DNA of 18,038 bases from DATAEE01 sp036257535 (GTDB taxonomy: Bacteria; Acidobacteriota; Vicinamibacteria; Vicinamibacterales; 2-12-FULL-66-21), in contig DATAFJ010000270.1 in the NCBI GenBank assembly GCA_036257535.1, positions 1 to 18,038 on the forward strand. Direction: 5' to 3'. The notes below the pieces were generated by a model, which did not search any database, had not been told where the DNA came from, and worked only from the letters and a program-made list of their open reading frames with translations. Every line of letters begins with the position of its first letter. Positions within the stretch are counted from its first letter, which is position 1. The position numbers and the translations under genes are program-made. This document shows, in pieces, positions 7,163-13,388 of this stretch.

Positions 7163-8059
7163 ATGTCTTCGATTCTCCTGATCGCGCTGCTCGCGCAGGC
7201 GGCTCAGGCGCAACCAACGCCACCCTCGCAGCTCACGGTTGACGCGTCGTTTGCGCCGGCGTTCGACAAGCCCGATTTCAACCCCGGCGACAAGCCGATC
7301 GTCCTCATCGACGAGGCGCACCGCAACGTGATTTCACTTCAGACCTACCTGAAGCCGGTCGCGGCGTGGCTGGAGCAGCTGGGATACCGGACGCGCCCAT
7401 CGCGCATCACGGCCGACGAGCTGCCCGAGCCGGCGCCTGGACCTCGAACGATTCTGGTCATCGCGAACGCCCTCGCACGCGAGGGAGCACCGCCGGACGC
7501 GTCCGCGTTCTCCGAAGAGGAAGTCATCGCGGTCGAGAGCTGGGTTCGAGACGGCGGCGCGCTCCTGCTCGTGGCCGATCGCGCGCCGTTCGGCGGACCG
7601 GCGGGCGCGCTCGCAAAAGCCTTCGGCGTCACGCTCGACAACAACACGATCCTGACGAAAGGCGCGGACGGCAAGCCGACCGGAGAGTTGACGATCGACG
7701 TCAATCAATCAGGCGAGCGTCTCCACCCGCTGTTCGACCGCGTGCTGCGCATCGTTTACGTCGTCGGCGAATCGATGAACGGCCCCGGCGTCATCCTGCG
7801 CGCGCCGGACGGCTCCTATAGTGGACCGACCGCCGAGGCGACAGACGGCCCGTCCGCGGCAGGCAAGCCGCTCATGCTCGCGTTCGATCACGGCAAGGGG
7901 CGCATCGTCGTCATCGGCGATGGCGGCGTGGTCTCGGCCTTCGGCAGCCGGGACGGTAATTCGCACAGAGGGATCAGCGAGGCGGATAACGCACGATTCG
8001 TGCGGAACGTTTTCTTGTGGCTCGCGCAAGGGCGTGGAGCCGGAGGTCAGGAGCCATGA
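7163..8059 (+). CDS. Secreted DUF4350-like protein with glutamine-amidotransferase-like fold
   Basis: The 298-aa product starts with a short signal peptide (MSSILLIALLAQAAQA, cleavage near 16-17). The body alternates strands and helices in a DUF4350/GATase1-like pattern: KPIVLIDEAHRN (44-54), LKPVAAWLEQLGYRTR, then RTILVIANALA, then VIAVESWVRDGGALLLVADRAPFG (121-144). A late strand, GRIVVIGDGGVVSAFG, is typical of domains that end with a 'new file or state' motif. No catalytic Cys-His pair is evident, so a binding or structural role is likely. The ATG at 7163 lies 9 nt after a perfect TATAAT and has no Shine-Dalgarno. The stop overlaps the start of the next gene (ATGA), so the two are co-transcribed. 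The family assignment is from pattern only. Confidence 0.72.
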   Translation: MSSILLIALLAQAAQAQPTPPSQLTVDASFAPAFDKPDFNPGDKPIVLIDEAHRNVISLQTYLKPVAAWLEQLGYRTRPSRITADELPEPAPGPRTILVIANALAREGAPPDASAFSEEEVIAVESWVRDGGALLLVADRAPFGGPAGALAKAFGVTLDNNTILTKGADGKPTGELTIDVNQSGERLHPLFDRVLRIVYVVGESMNGPGVILRAPDGSYSGPTAEATDGPSAAGKPLMLAFDHGKGRIVVIGDGGVVSAFGSRDGNSHRGISEADNARFVRNVFLWLAQGRGAGGQEP

Positions 8060-8502
8060 CGATTCCCGCGCAGGCGGCGCCAGGATCGCGGCCGCTCGTC
8101 TACGTTGCGGGACCGCTCTTCACGCCCGCGGAGCGGCGCTACCTCGAGGACCTGGCCACGTTGATCGAAGCGGCCGGCCTGGTCACGTATCTTCCTCATC
8201 GGGACGGCGGCCTCGCGCCCGCGGATCGCCGCGAGACGAACGCCGTGTACGAGGCCGACATCCGCGGCCTGGAGGGCTGCGCCGTCGTCGTCGCCGTCCT
8301 GAACGGGACCGACGTGGACTCGGGAACGGCGTTCGAGATCGGGTACGCCGTCGCCCGCGGCGTACCCGTCCTCGGACTGTACGAGGACATCCGCGTTTCC
8401 GGACCGCACGACTTCAACGTGATGATCGCGAACGGGTGCCGGATCTTCGGGGATCAGGACGAGCTGATCGGAATCTTGAAGGGCCTGGGGCCCAGGGCTT
8501 AG
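8056..8502 (+). CDS. Nucleoside 2-deoxyribosyltransferase family protein
   Basis: The 148-aa product matches the nucleoside 2-deoxyribosyltransferase family in size and motifs. VYVAGPLFTPAERRYLEDL (15-33) is the N-terminal strand and substrate loop, and NGTDVDSGTAFEIGYAVARG (83-102) holds the expected catalytic glutamate (E94). Family members move 2-deoxyribose between bases or hydrolyse deoxynucleosides or their monophosphates in purine and pyrimidine salvage, in the cytoplasm. The start at 8056 overlaps the stop of the DUF4350-like gene by ATGA, which I prefer to longer in-frame starts inside that gene. The last codons and the stop (TAG) lie inside the class C heptad array, so the C terminus (GLGPRA) is encoded by repeat sequence. 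Pairing a cytoplasmic salvage enzyme with a secreted protein is unexplained. Confidence 0.88.
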   Translation: MTIPAQAAPGSRPLVYVAGPLFTPAERRYLEDLATLIEAAGLVTYLPHRDGGLAPADRRETNAVYEADIRGLEGCAVVVAVLNGTDVDSGTAFEIGYAVARGVPVLGLYEDIRVSGPHDFNVMIANGCRIFGDQDELIGILKGLGPRA

Positions 8503-8515
8503 GGCCCGGGGCTAC
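8481..8515. repeat. Class C heptad array (GGGCYYN) holding both stop codons of a convergent gene pair
   Basis: Five consecutive 7-bp units, GGGCCTG GGGCCCA GGGCTTA GGGCCCG GGGCTAC, span the junction. The stop of the deoxyribosyltransferase gene (8500-8502) and that of the opposing secreted protein (8512-8514) both fall inside it. The GGGCCC motifs are self-complementary and could form a GC-rich hairpin acting as a bidirectional transcription barrier. Confidence 0.85.
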
Positions 8516-9549
8516 CGAACGACGCGCAAATTCTGCGGCGCTGTGACGGCGGGCCCGCCGCGCCAGCCGAGCTCGATCACTTCGAAGTCGTCCGCGTACA
8601 GGCTGTGAAACGCCGGATTGAGGATGTCGTTATCCCACCGCGGATCCATCGTCCCCTGCACGTACATGTCCGAGCCGTTGTCCGCGAGGATGAGGCCGTA
8701 GGTCTTCATCGCGCGGAAGATCCGCTGAATCTCCGGACGATACGACGAGATGTTCTTCGACGCCTTGAGCCGCAGCCGCGTGCCGAGCGGCGGCGCGCCG
8801 GCGGCCTCCCCGGCACGATGTGACGCCGGCCATACATACCCATTCGTCCCGCGCGTCGAGAAGCGGAATGCGTGGCGAATCTCGCCGCTGCCGAACACTT
8901 CGTCGTACCGCACGAGTCCCGGAAGAATCGCGAGCCCCGCGGCGTCGGCCGACGTCCAGCCCTCCGGCCGGCGATCGTTGCGCGAGAGGTCGAAGTAGGC
9001 GCCCGAGCCCGCTTCCCATCGGCTCAGGTCGCCGTTCCAGCGCGTCGCGAAGAGCTCGAACAGACGCCAGCGATCGCGATCGATGATGAGCAGGTGTCTG
9101 TCGCCGCTCGCTCCCCCGCCGGCGACGCCGCCCTCAATGTAGTTCGGCTGCGTGCGCGCCTGGACGGGGATCGGGTAGCCCGGCGCGCCCGGCGCCCCTG
9201 GATCGCTCTGGTTGCCGTACGCCGTCCACGCGACGGGAACGAGCGGCTGCGATTCGGACACGACGACGTAAGGAATGCCGTACGGGGGCGGGCCGAAGTC
9301 GGGATGCATGCGGCTGCGCGCGGTCGGATTCGACGGCGTCTTGCCACTGATCCAGTCGATGAGGGCCTGCGACTCCGCCGCAACCGGCGCCGCGCTCACG
9401 TCCAGGTTCCACCAGTTGTCCTCGGGAAACACCTGGCGCCCCGCGAGCGACTCGTTGAGCACGACGCCCGACTGCGCGACGAGGCTCGAGCCGGCGAACA
9501 GAAGCCCGGCAATCAACGCGATCAGAGCGAAGCACGAGCGGCGGAGCAT
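8512..9549 (-). CDS. Secreted protein of unknown function
   Basis: The 345-aa product has a clear Sec signal peptide (MLRRSCFALIALIAGLLFAGSSLVAQ, about 1-26). The mature part begins with an aromatic motif (VFPEDNWWNLDVS, about 40-52). It contains RHLLIIDRDRWRLFELFATRW, which suggests a beta-strand-rich domain, then RGTNGYVWPASHRAGEAAG, then LGTRLRLKASKNISS. It ends with the strongly patterned YGLILADNGSDMYVQGTMDPRWDND. These conserved-looking blocks suggest a real secreted family, perhaps with carbohydrate or surface binding, but I do not recognise the fold or any catalytic set. Coding is supported by the signal peptide, the regular codon pattern and the convergent arrangement with the upstream pair. 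No strong Shine-Dalgarno is seen before the ATG at 9549. Confidence 0.8.
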   Translation of the reverse strand: MLRRSCFALIALIAGLLFAGSSLVAQSGVVLNESLAGRQVFPEDNWWNLDVSAAPVAAESQALIDWISGKTPSNPTARSRMHPDFGPPPYGIPYVVVSESQPLVPVAWTAYGNQSDPGAPGAPGYPIPVQARTQPNYIEGGVAGGGASGDRHLLIIDRDRWRLFELFATRWNGDLSRWEAGSGAYFDLSRNDRRPEGWTSADAAGLAILPGLVRYDEVFGSGEIRHAFRFSTRGTNGYVWPASHRAGEAAGAPPLGTRLRLKASKNISSYRPEIQRIFRAMKTYGLILADNGSDMYVQGTMDPRWDNDILNPAFHSLYADDFEVIELGWRGGPAVTAPQNLRVVR

Positions 9550-9624
9550 GAGGGCGTGCCTGGATCTGGCACAACCCGTGCCGCGTGTTTTCGCGCGCGG
9601 TAGGGTCCGATTTCGGTCTTGCGC

Positions 9625-9659
9625 GGCCGAAAACCGGTCAGACGGTTACGATTTCGGCC
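9625..9659 (-). terminator. Strong hairpin overlapping the hemQ stop codon
   Basis: GGCCGAAAACCG (9625-9636) pairs with CGGT (9643-9646) and TTTCGGCC (9652-9659), with a 5-nt bulge and a 6-nt loop. The hemQ stop codon (9646-9648) lies inside it. No U-tract follows on the minus strand, so it could stabilise the mRNA 3' end rather than terminate alone. Confidence 0.5.
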
Positions 9660-10497
9660 CTGCCGCCGGGGCAAGCCCCGCCAGCCGGCCCTCGAGCAGC
9701 GCCGGCAGATCGCCAGCGTCAAACTGCAGGCCGACGTAGAAAGGACCGAACTCGGCGAATTCCGCGCTGGCGCGATCGAACCGCATCTCGTAGATCAGTT
9801 TCTTGAAGACGAGTGGATCGTCGGCGAAGAGATCGACGCCCCACTCCCAGTCGTCGAAGCCGATCGACCCGGAGATGATCTGCGTGACGCTGCCCGCATA
9901 GTGACGGCCGATGATGCCGTGCTCGCGCATCATCTCCGCGCGCTCGGCAAACGGCACGCGGTACCAGTTCTTGTCCTCGCCGCGCCGCTTGTTCATCGGG
10001 TAGAAGCATACGTACCGGCGTCGCGGAATGTCGGTGAACAGCCGCGTCATCACACGCTCTCGCTGCGTCTTCATCTCGGCGTCGAACGCGCGCTCATGCT
10101 CGTCCGACCCCGGCTTCAGCCCTCGGCCCTCCAGGTCGCGATGGATCTTCGCGGTCATCTCGTACATGCCGAGCTCGACGACCGACACATAGGACGTCGT
10201 CGGCTCGAGATAATCGGCGAGTCTCGACCTCGACAGCGCCAGCTCCGCGCAGGCCAGGTCGTCGAACGTCTTGCGGAACTGAACGACCATCAGGTCGCCC
10301 TTGTGTCCGAGGAGATGAACGAGCGCGGTGCCGCCGTCATCCCATTGACTCGGGCCAAACGCGTGCGTGATTCCCTCTTCGGCGAGTGCGCGGCGTTCGT
10401 CGGCGCTCATCTCACGAAGCGCCGGCCACCGCAGCCGGAACATCTGGTGCAGGATGCTCCAGCCTTCGAGGGTCTCGGGTACTTCAGGATTGTGCAT
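9646..10497 (-). CDS. hemQ: Coproheme decarboxylase HemQ (ChdC), chlorite-dismutase superfamily
   Basis: The 283-aa protein is a clear HemQ. Hallmarks are ETLEGWSILHQMFRLRW near the N terminus, VCFYPMNKRRGEDKNWY (163-179) with the catalytic tyrosine Y166, and REHGIIGRHYAG (191-202) with H193 as the expected proximal haem ligand. The signature SIGFDDWEWGVDLFADDP (211-228) and FKKLIYEMRFDRASAEF follow. HemQ converts coproheme to haem b by two oxidative decarboxylations, the last step of the coproporphyrin-dependent haem pathway. Most Gram-negative groups use the protoporphyrin route instead, so this points to a lineage with the alternative or mixed pathway. The ATG at 10497 has no Shine-Dalgarno. 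No other haem genes are in the window. Upstream is an AT-rich heptad-repeat island that probably holds its promoter. Confidence 0.96.
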   Translation of the reverse strand: MHNPEVPETLEGWSILHQMFRLRWPALREMSADERRALAEEGITHAFGPSQWDDGGTALVHLLGHKGDLMVVQFRKTFDDLACAELALSRSRLADYLEPTTSYVSVVELGMYEMTAKIHRDLEGRGLKPGSDEHERAFDAEMKTQRERVMTRLFTDIPRRRYVCFYPMNKRRGEDKNWYRVPFAERAEMMREHGIIGRHYAGSVTQIISGSIGFDDWEWGVDLFADDPLVFKKLIYEMRFDRASAEFAEFGPFYVGLQFDAGDLPALLEGRLAGLAPAAGPKS

Positions 10498-10518
10498 AAA
10501 ACGTGTATTGCCTTATTC

Positions 10519-10690
10519 GGGGATTGGGGATTGCCGGAATCATTGGTGATTGAGGATTAAGGAATGAGGACTCATTACCGGCACATCCGCGACCACTTGA
10601 GTCCTTGAATCCACAATTACTCATAAACCTCGCCACCAACAATCGCCAATGAATCCGCCAATTCACAATCAGGCAATCTGGCAATTCATC
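10519..10690. repeat. Class B heptad island (GRGGATT-like) with opposing arms
   Basis: This AT-rich stretch stands out against the high-GC surroundings. The left part has 7-bp units GGGGATT GGGGATT, then GGTGATT GAGGATT AAGGAAT GAGGACT (10519-10572). The right part carries the same kind of GATTG units on the opposite strand (10640-10690). Segments 10528-10552 and 10640-10664 are inverted copies matching at 21 of 25 positions, so a long imperfect hairpin or cruciform is possible. It fills the gap between hemQ and the M20 gene, reaching past the M20 stop at 10686 by a few bases. Confidence 0.75.
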
Positions 10691-12137
10691 GGATCGTCTT
10701 AGGCGCCTTCTGCCCGTCTGGTATCAGCGTGACGTACTTCAGGGGCGCTCTGATCGCGTCGAAGTCTGCTTTCGCCCGCGCGACGAGGTCAGGAGAGCCA
10801 TGAAGATCGAGCGCGGCGCCCGCCAGCGCCTTCGCGGCCACCATCATGCCCTTCTCGCCGATGCTGGTCCCCGTGCACGCGACGATCTGCCAGCTGTGCC
10901 CGGGCGCCCCGAACGTGTGCGTCGCCGCCGTGAGCTGTCCGACCGGTACGAACCACGAGATGTCGCCGACATCGGTCGACGCGAGGCCTTGAGTAGGCTC
11001 GTCACCGAGCGGCTCGACCACCTCCGACAATGCGCGATCGAGCTGACGGCCCAGTGATGCCTGTGTCTTTCGCGCGAAGGCCTTTTCGTCTTCGGTGAAT
11101 TTCGGCCCGCCTGTCTCTTCGAGGTTGCGTTGGATGATCTCGGACAGGGTCCTGTTCGGCAGCACCTCGTGCATGTCGGCGTCGACCTGCACCGAGGCGA
11201 GCTTCGTCCGCGTCATCCTGGCCGCGCCGTCGGCGATCTCCTTGATCCATTCGAAGTATTTCTCGACGTCGGCATGCTTGTCGGCGCGGACGTAGTACCA
11301 GACTTCGGCCTCGGGCGGGACGACGTTGGGCTGGCCGCCGCCGTTCGTGATCACGTAGTGAATGCGTGCGTCTTCCTGGATGTGCTCGCGCATGTAGTTG
11401 ACGCCGACACTCATCAGCTCGACGGCGTCGAGCGCGCTGCGCCCATCGGCCGGCGACGACGACGCGTGCGCGGGCAGTCCGGTGAAGCGGAACTTCACCG
11501 ACACGTTCGCCTTGCTGTACTGATAACTCGACGTGGTCCGGTCGGCCGCGTGCCACCCGAGGACGACATCGGCGTCCTTGAACAGGCCTTCACGCAGCAT
11601 GTAGGTCTTGCCAATCCCCGTTTCCTCGGCCGGTGTCCCGTAGAGGCGGATGGTTCCCTGCGCGCCGCCTGACTCCAGCGCCTTCTTGACCGCGATCGCG
11701 GCGGCCGTGCTCGCCGTTCCGAACACGCTGTGGCCGCAGCCATGACCGGCAGCCGAGCCTGTCCGCTCGCGGCGCTCCGGAACCGCGTCCTGGGACAGGC
11801 CCGGCAGCGCATCGTACTCGGCGAGGATGCCGATGACCGGCCGCCCCGCCCCGTAGCTCGCGACGAACGCAGTCGGCATGCCTGCTGCCCCGGCGTCGAT
11901 CGTGAAACCGTTAGCGCGGAGCAGCGCGACGAGCTCCGCGGAGGATTTCGTCTCGTCGAGACCCGTTTCGGCAAACGTCCAGATGTTGCGGTTCACCCGT
12001 TTGAGCGTATCGGCGTTCGCGTCGAGCCACGCACGCGCGGCGGCCTTTCCTTTCGCGGCATCTGCGTCAGCCGCACTCGACGGCGACAACGCGATGGCGA
12101 GAATCGCCGCCGCAGCGGGCCACATCTCTCGACGCAT
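10686..12137 (-). CDS. Exported M20-family amidohydrolase, AbgB-like
   Basis: The 483-aa product belongs to the M20 metallopeptidase/amidohydrolase family and resembles AbgB, a subunit of p-aminobenzoyl-glutamate hydrolase. Expected metal ligands are visible: C134 and H136 in GHGCGH, E172 in TPAEE, H196 in LGWHAAD, and H414 in FGAPGHSWQ. ILAEYDALPG (104-113), the dimerisation-domain segment FRFTGLPAHASSSPADGRSA (217-236) and TNGGGQPNVVPPEAEVWYYVR also fit. An N-terminal signal peptide (MRREMWPAAAAILAIALSPSSA) implies export, unlike cytoplasmic AbgB of E. coli. The likely reaction is hydrolysis of an N-acyl or peptide-like amide; the natural substrate is not evident. It follows rlpA by 24 bp. 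The ATG lies 9 nt after a TATAGA box and lacks a Shine-Dalgarno, so it may also have its own leaderless promoter. Confidence 0.9.
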   Translation of the reverse strand: MRREMWPAAAAILAIALSPSSAADADAAKGKAAARAWLDANADTLKRVNRNIWTFAETGLDETKSSAELVALLRANGFTIDAGAAGMPTAFVASYGAGRPVIGILAEYDALPGLSQDAVPERRERTGSAAGHGCGHSVFGTASTAAAIAVKKALESGGAQGTIRLYGTPAEETGIGKTYMLREGLFKDADVVLGWHAADRTTSSYQYSKANVSVKFRFTGLPAHASSSPADGRSALDAVELMSVGVNYMREHIQEDARIHYVITNGGGQPNVVPPEAEVWYYVRADKHADVEKYFEWIKEIADGAARMTRTKLASVQVDADMHEVLPNRTLSEIIQRNLEETGGPKFTEDEKAFARKTQASLGRQLDRALSEVVEPLGDEPTQGLASTDVGDISWFVPVGQLTAATHTFGAPGHSWQIVACTGTSIGEKGMMVAAKALAGAALDLHGSPDLVARAKADFDAIRAPLKYVTLIPDGQKAPKTIR

Positions 12138-12146
12138 GCCCGCAAT

Positions 12147-12152
12147 TCTATA
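12147..12152 (-). promoter_or_regulatory. Candidate -10 box for the M20 gene, leaderless arrangement
   Basis: TATAGA on the minus strand lies 9 nt before the ATG at 12137, in the 24-bp gap after rlpA. The spacing equals that of the TATAAT box at 7148-7153 before its ATG. A transcript starting 6-8 nt later would have almost no leader. Confidence 0.4.
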
Positions 12153-12161
12153 GCTGAACCG

Positions 12162-12623
12162 TCAGGCGGGTCGGCGCGGTCCGCCGTCCGGATAGTTGTC
12201 GGTATCGCCCCACTCCAGGACGTCTATCCTGACGCGGGTCTTGCCCTTCCGGATGAACCCGAGCAGGCGGGCCGCGCCCTTCGAGACGTCGAGAATGCGG
12301 CCACGCACGTAGGGTCCGCGGTCCGTGATCCGCAAGACGACTGATCGGCCGTTCGCGAGGTTTGTCACGCGCGCAACCGTCCCGAGCGGGAGCGTCCGGT
12401 GCGCCGCGACGAGCGCGTGCATATTGAAGATCTCACCGCTGGCGGTGGGACGTCCGTGGAACCCGGGACCGTAATAGCTGGCGAGTCCCGCAAGCGTTGC
12501 GAGCGGGGCCGAAGAGCGCCCCGCCGGTGACGAGAAGGCGGAGCGCACGGGCTGAACGATTGCGGACGAGCCGACAAGAATGAGGAGATAGAGGCCCCAC
12601 CGGGTTCTGCGGTTCGCAGCCAT
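12162..12623 (-). CDS. rlpA: RlpA-like septal-ring lytic transglycosylase, double-psi beta-barrel only
   Basis: The 153-aa product has a signal-anchor or signal peptide (about 8-28) and one RlpA double-psi beta-barrel (about 45-138). The domain is nearly canonical: GLASYYGPGFHGRPTASGE, then AAHRTLPLGTVARVTNLANG, then VVLRITDRGPYVRGRILDVS. E64, H75 and D101 correspond to the residues linked to activity in RlpA. RlpA enzymes cleave peptidoglycan strands lacking stem peptides, often at the division site. The usual C-terminal SPOR domain that targets denuded septal glycan is absent; the protein ends soon after the barrel. No lipobox cysteine was seen. The purine run AAGGAAGG is directly against the ATG at 12623, closer than an ideal Shine-Dalgarno. 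It precedes the M20 gene, probably in one operon. Confidence 0.92.
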   Translation of the reverse strand: MAANRRTRWGLYLLILVGSSAIVQPVRSAFSSPAGRSSAPLATLAGLASYYGPGFHGRPTASGEIFNMHALVAAHRTLPLGTVARVTNLANGRSVVLRITDRGPYVRGRILDVSKGAARLLGFIRKGKTRVRIDVLEWGDTDNYPDGGPRRPA

Positions 12624-12702
12624 CCTTCCTTTTTCGCAGATCTCGCCGTGAATTGCCAGCTCGAGCGACCAGCTCAGCCAGCCGGCCGGATGTGCTATGA
12701 AC

Positions 12703-12738
12703 GCAGTCCAAGTGATATATGCAGTCCAAGTGATATAT
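12703..12738. repeat. Perfect 18-bp tandem duplication upstream of the methyltransferase gene
   Basis: GCAGTCCAAGTGATATAT is repeated twice with no spacer. Each copy ends in TGATATAT, so two extended -10-like boxes (TGNTATATA in the second copy) stand 18 bp apart. The repeat ends 31 bp before the preferred ATG at 12770. It could be a duplicated promoter or operator. Confidence 0.85.
12730..12738 (+). promoter_or_regulatory. Candidate extended -10 box for the methyltransferase gene
   Basis: GTGATATAT followed by AA gives a TGA-TATATA type extended -10 in the second repeat copy. It would start transcription near 12745, leaving a leader of about 25 nt that includes the AAGGAG ribosome binding site. 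No clear -35 box was found. Confidence 0.4.
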
Positions 12739-12754
12739 AAGGATGCTCGTTTCG

Positions 12755-12760
12755 AAGGAG
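12755..12760 (+). promoter_or_regulatory. Ribosome binding site deciding the methyltransferase start
   Basis: AAGGAG lies 9 nt before the ATG at 12770 and favours that start over the upstream in-frame ATG at 12743. Confidence 0.65.
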
Positions 12761-12769
12761 CCTATTCTG

Positions 12770-13324
12770 ATGAGACTTCACCGTGCGGCCCTGACGCTCG
12801 CTCTCCTGGTCGTTGCAGCCATCGGCACTACCCCGGCACTCGCGCAGCAGGCCGGCACCTTGCGGCAGCCCGATGTGATCTATGTCCCGACGCCGCAGGA
12901 AGTCGTGGACGCGATGCTCAAGCTCGCCAACGTTACGTCTAAGGATGTCGTCTACGATCTCGGATGCGGCGACGGCCGCATCCCGATCACGGCCGCAAAG
13001 AACTTCGGCGCGCGCGGAATCGGTATCGACATCGACCCGCAGCGCATCAAGGAAGCCAACGAGAACCTGAAAACCTCCGGAGTCGGCGACAAGGTCAAGT
13101 TCATGAACGCCGACCTCTTTGAGACCAACATCAGCGAAGCGACCGTCGTGACGCTGTACCTGCTGCCGTCGCTCAACATCAAGCTGATGCCGAAGCTGCA
13201 GAAGGAGCTGCGCCCCGGAACGCGCATCGTATCGCACAGCTTCGACATGGGCACCGACTGGCCGGCGGAGAAGACCGAGGAGGTCAACGGCCGTCGGATC
13301 TACTATTGGACGGTCAAGAAGTAA
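12770..13324 (+). CDS. SAM-dependent class I methyltransferase with an N-terminal signal peptide
   Basis: The 184-aa product (start at 12770) begins with a clear signal-like sequence (MRLHRAALTLALLVVAAIGTTPALAQQ). The methyltransferase core then shows YVPTPQEVVDAMLKLANV (38-55), motif I VYDLGCGDGR (61-70), the acidic end of strand 2 (GIGIDIDP, 83-90), NADLFETNISEATVV and a late motif LPSLNIKLMPKLQKELRPGTRIVSH. The layout resembles FAM173/DOT1-like lysine methyltransferase-fold proteins; no substrate can be named. A cleaved export signal is puzzling because SAM is a cytoplasmic cofactor. The helix may instead be an uncleaved membrane anchor with the enzyme facing inward. An upstream in-frame ATG at 12743 would add nine residues, but the Shine-Dalgarno favours 12770. 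Tandem 18-bp repeats with -10-like boxes precede it, and a long hairpin follows 7 bp after its stop. Confidence 0.85.
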   Translation: MRLHRAALTLALLVVAAIGTTPALAQQAGTLRQPDVIYVPTPQEVVDAMLKLANVTSKDVVYDLGCGDGRIPITAAKNFGARGIGIDIDPQRIKEANENLKTSGVGDKVKFMNADLFETNISEATVVTLYLLPSLNIKLMPKLQKELRPGTRIVSHSFDMGTDWPAEKTEEVNGRRIYYWTVKK

Positions 13325-13330
13325 CGCCTG

Positions 13331-13388
13331 CGAAGCACGAAGGACGAGGGACGGCGGGGTCGCCTCGCCGATCGTTCTTCGTGCTTCG
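13331..13388. terminator. Long hairpin from inverted class A heptad arrays
   Basis: The left arm (13331-13347, GAAGCAC GAAGGAC type) and right arm (13372-13388, opposite orientation) pair over 17 bp with a single G-U wobble. The loop is GC-rich and can form an inner GGCG/CGCC stem. It begins 7 bp after the methyltransferase stop. A terminator or mRNA 3'-end stabiliser role is plausible; there is no T-run. The right array continues to 13394. Confidence 0.7.

Noticed and set aside
9529..9545. Single GCGAAGCACGAG match near the start of the secreted unknown gene
   Set aside because: Only one unit, inside the signal-peptide coding sequence; most likely chance.
8872..9603. Plus-strand frame opposite the secreted unknown protein
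   Set aside because: The minus strand has a signal peptide and patterned blocks; the plus frame is Arg-rich.
9619..10560. Plus-strand frame of 313 codons opposite hemQ
   Set aside because: HemQ motifs on the minus strand are unambiguous.
12697..12942. Small plus-strand frame beginning MNAVQVIYAVQVIY
   Set aside because: It simply translates the 18-bp tandem repeat and then runs out of frame into the methyltransferase gene.
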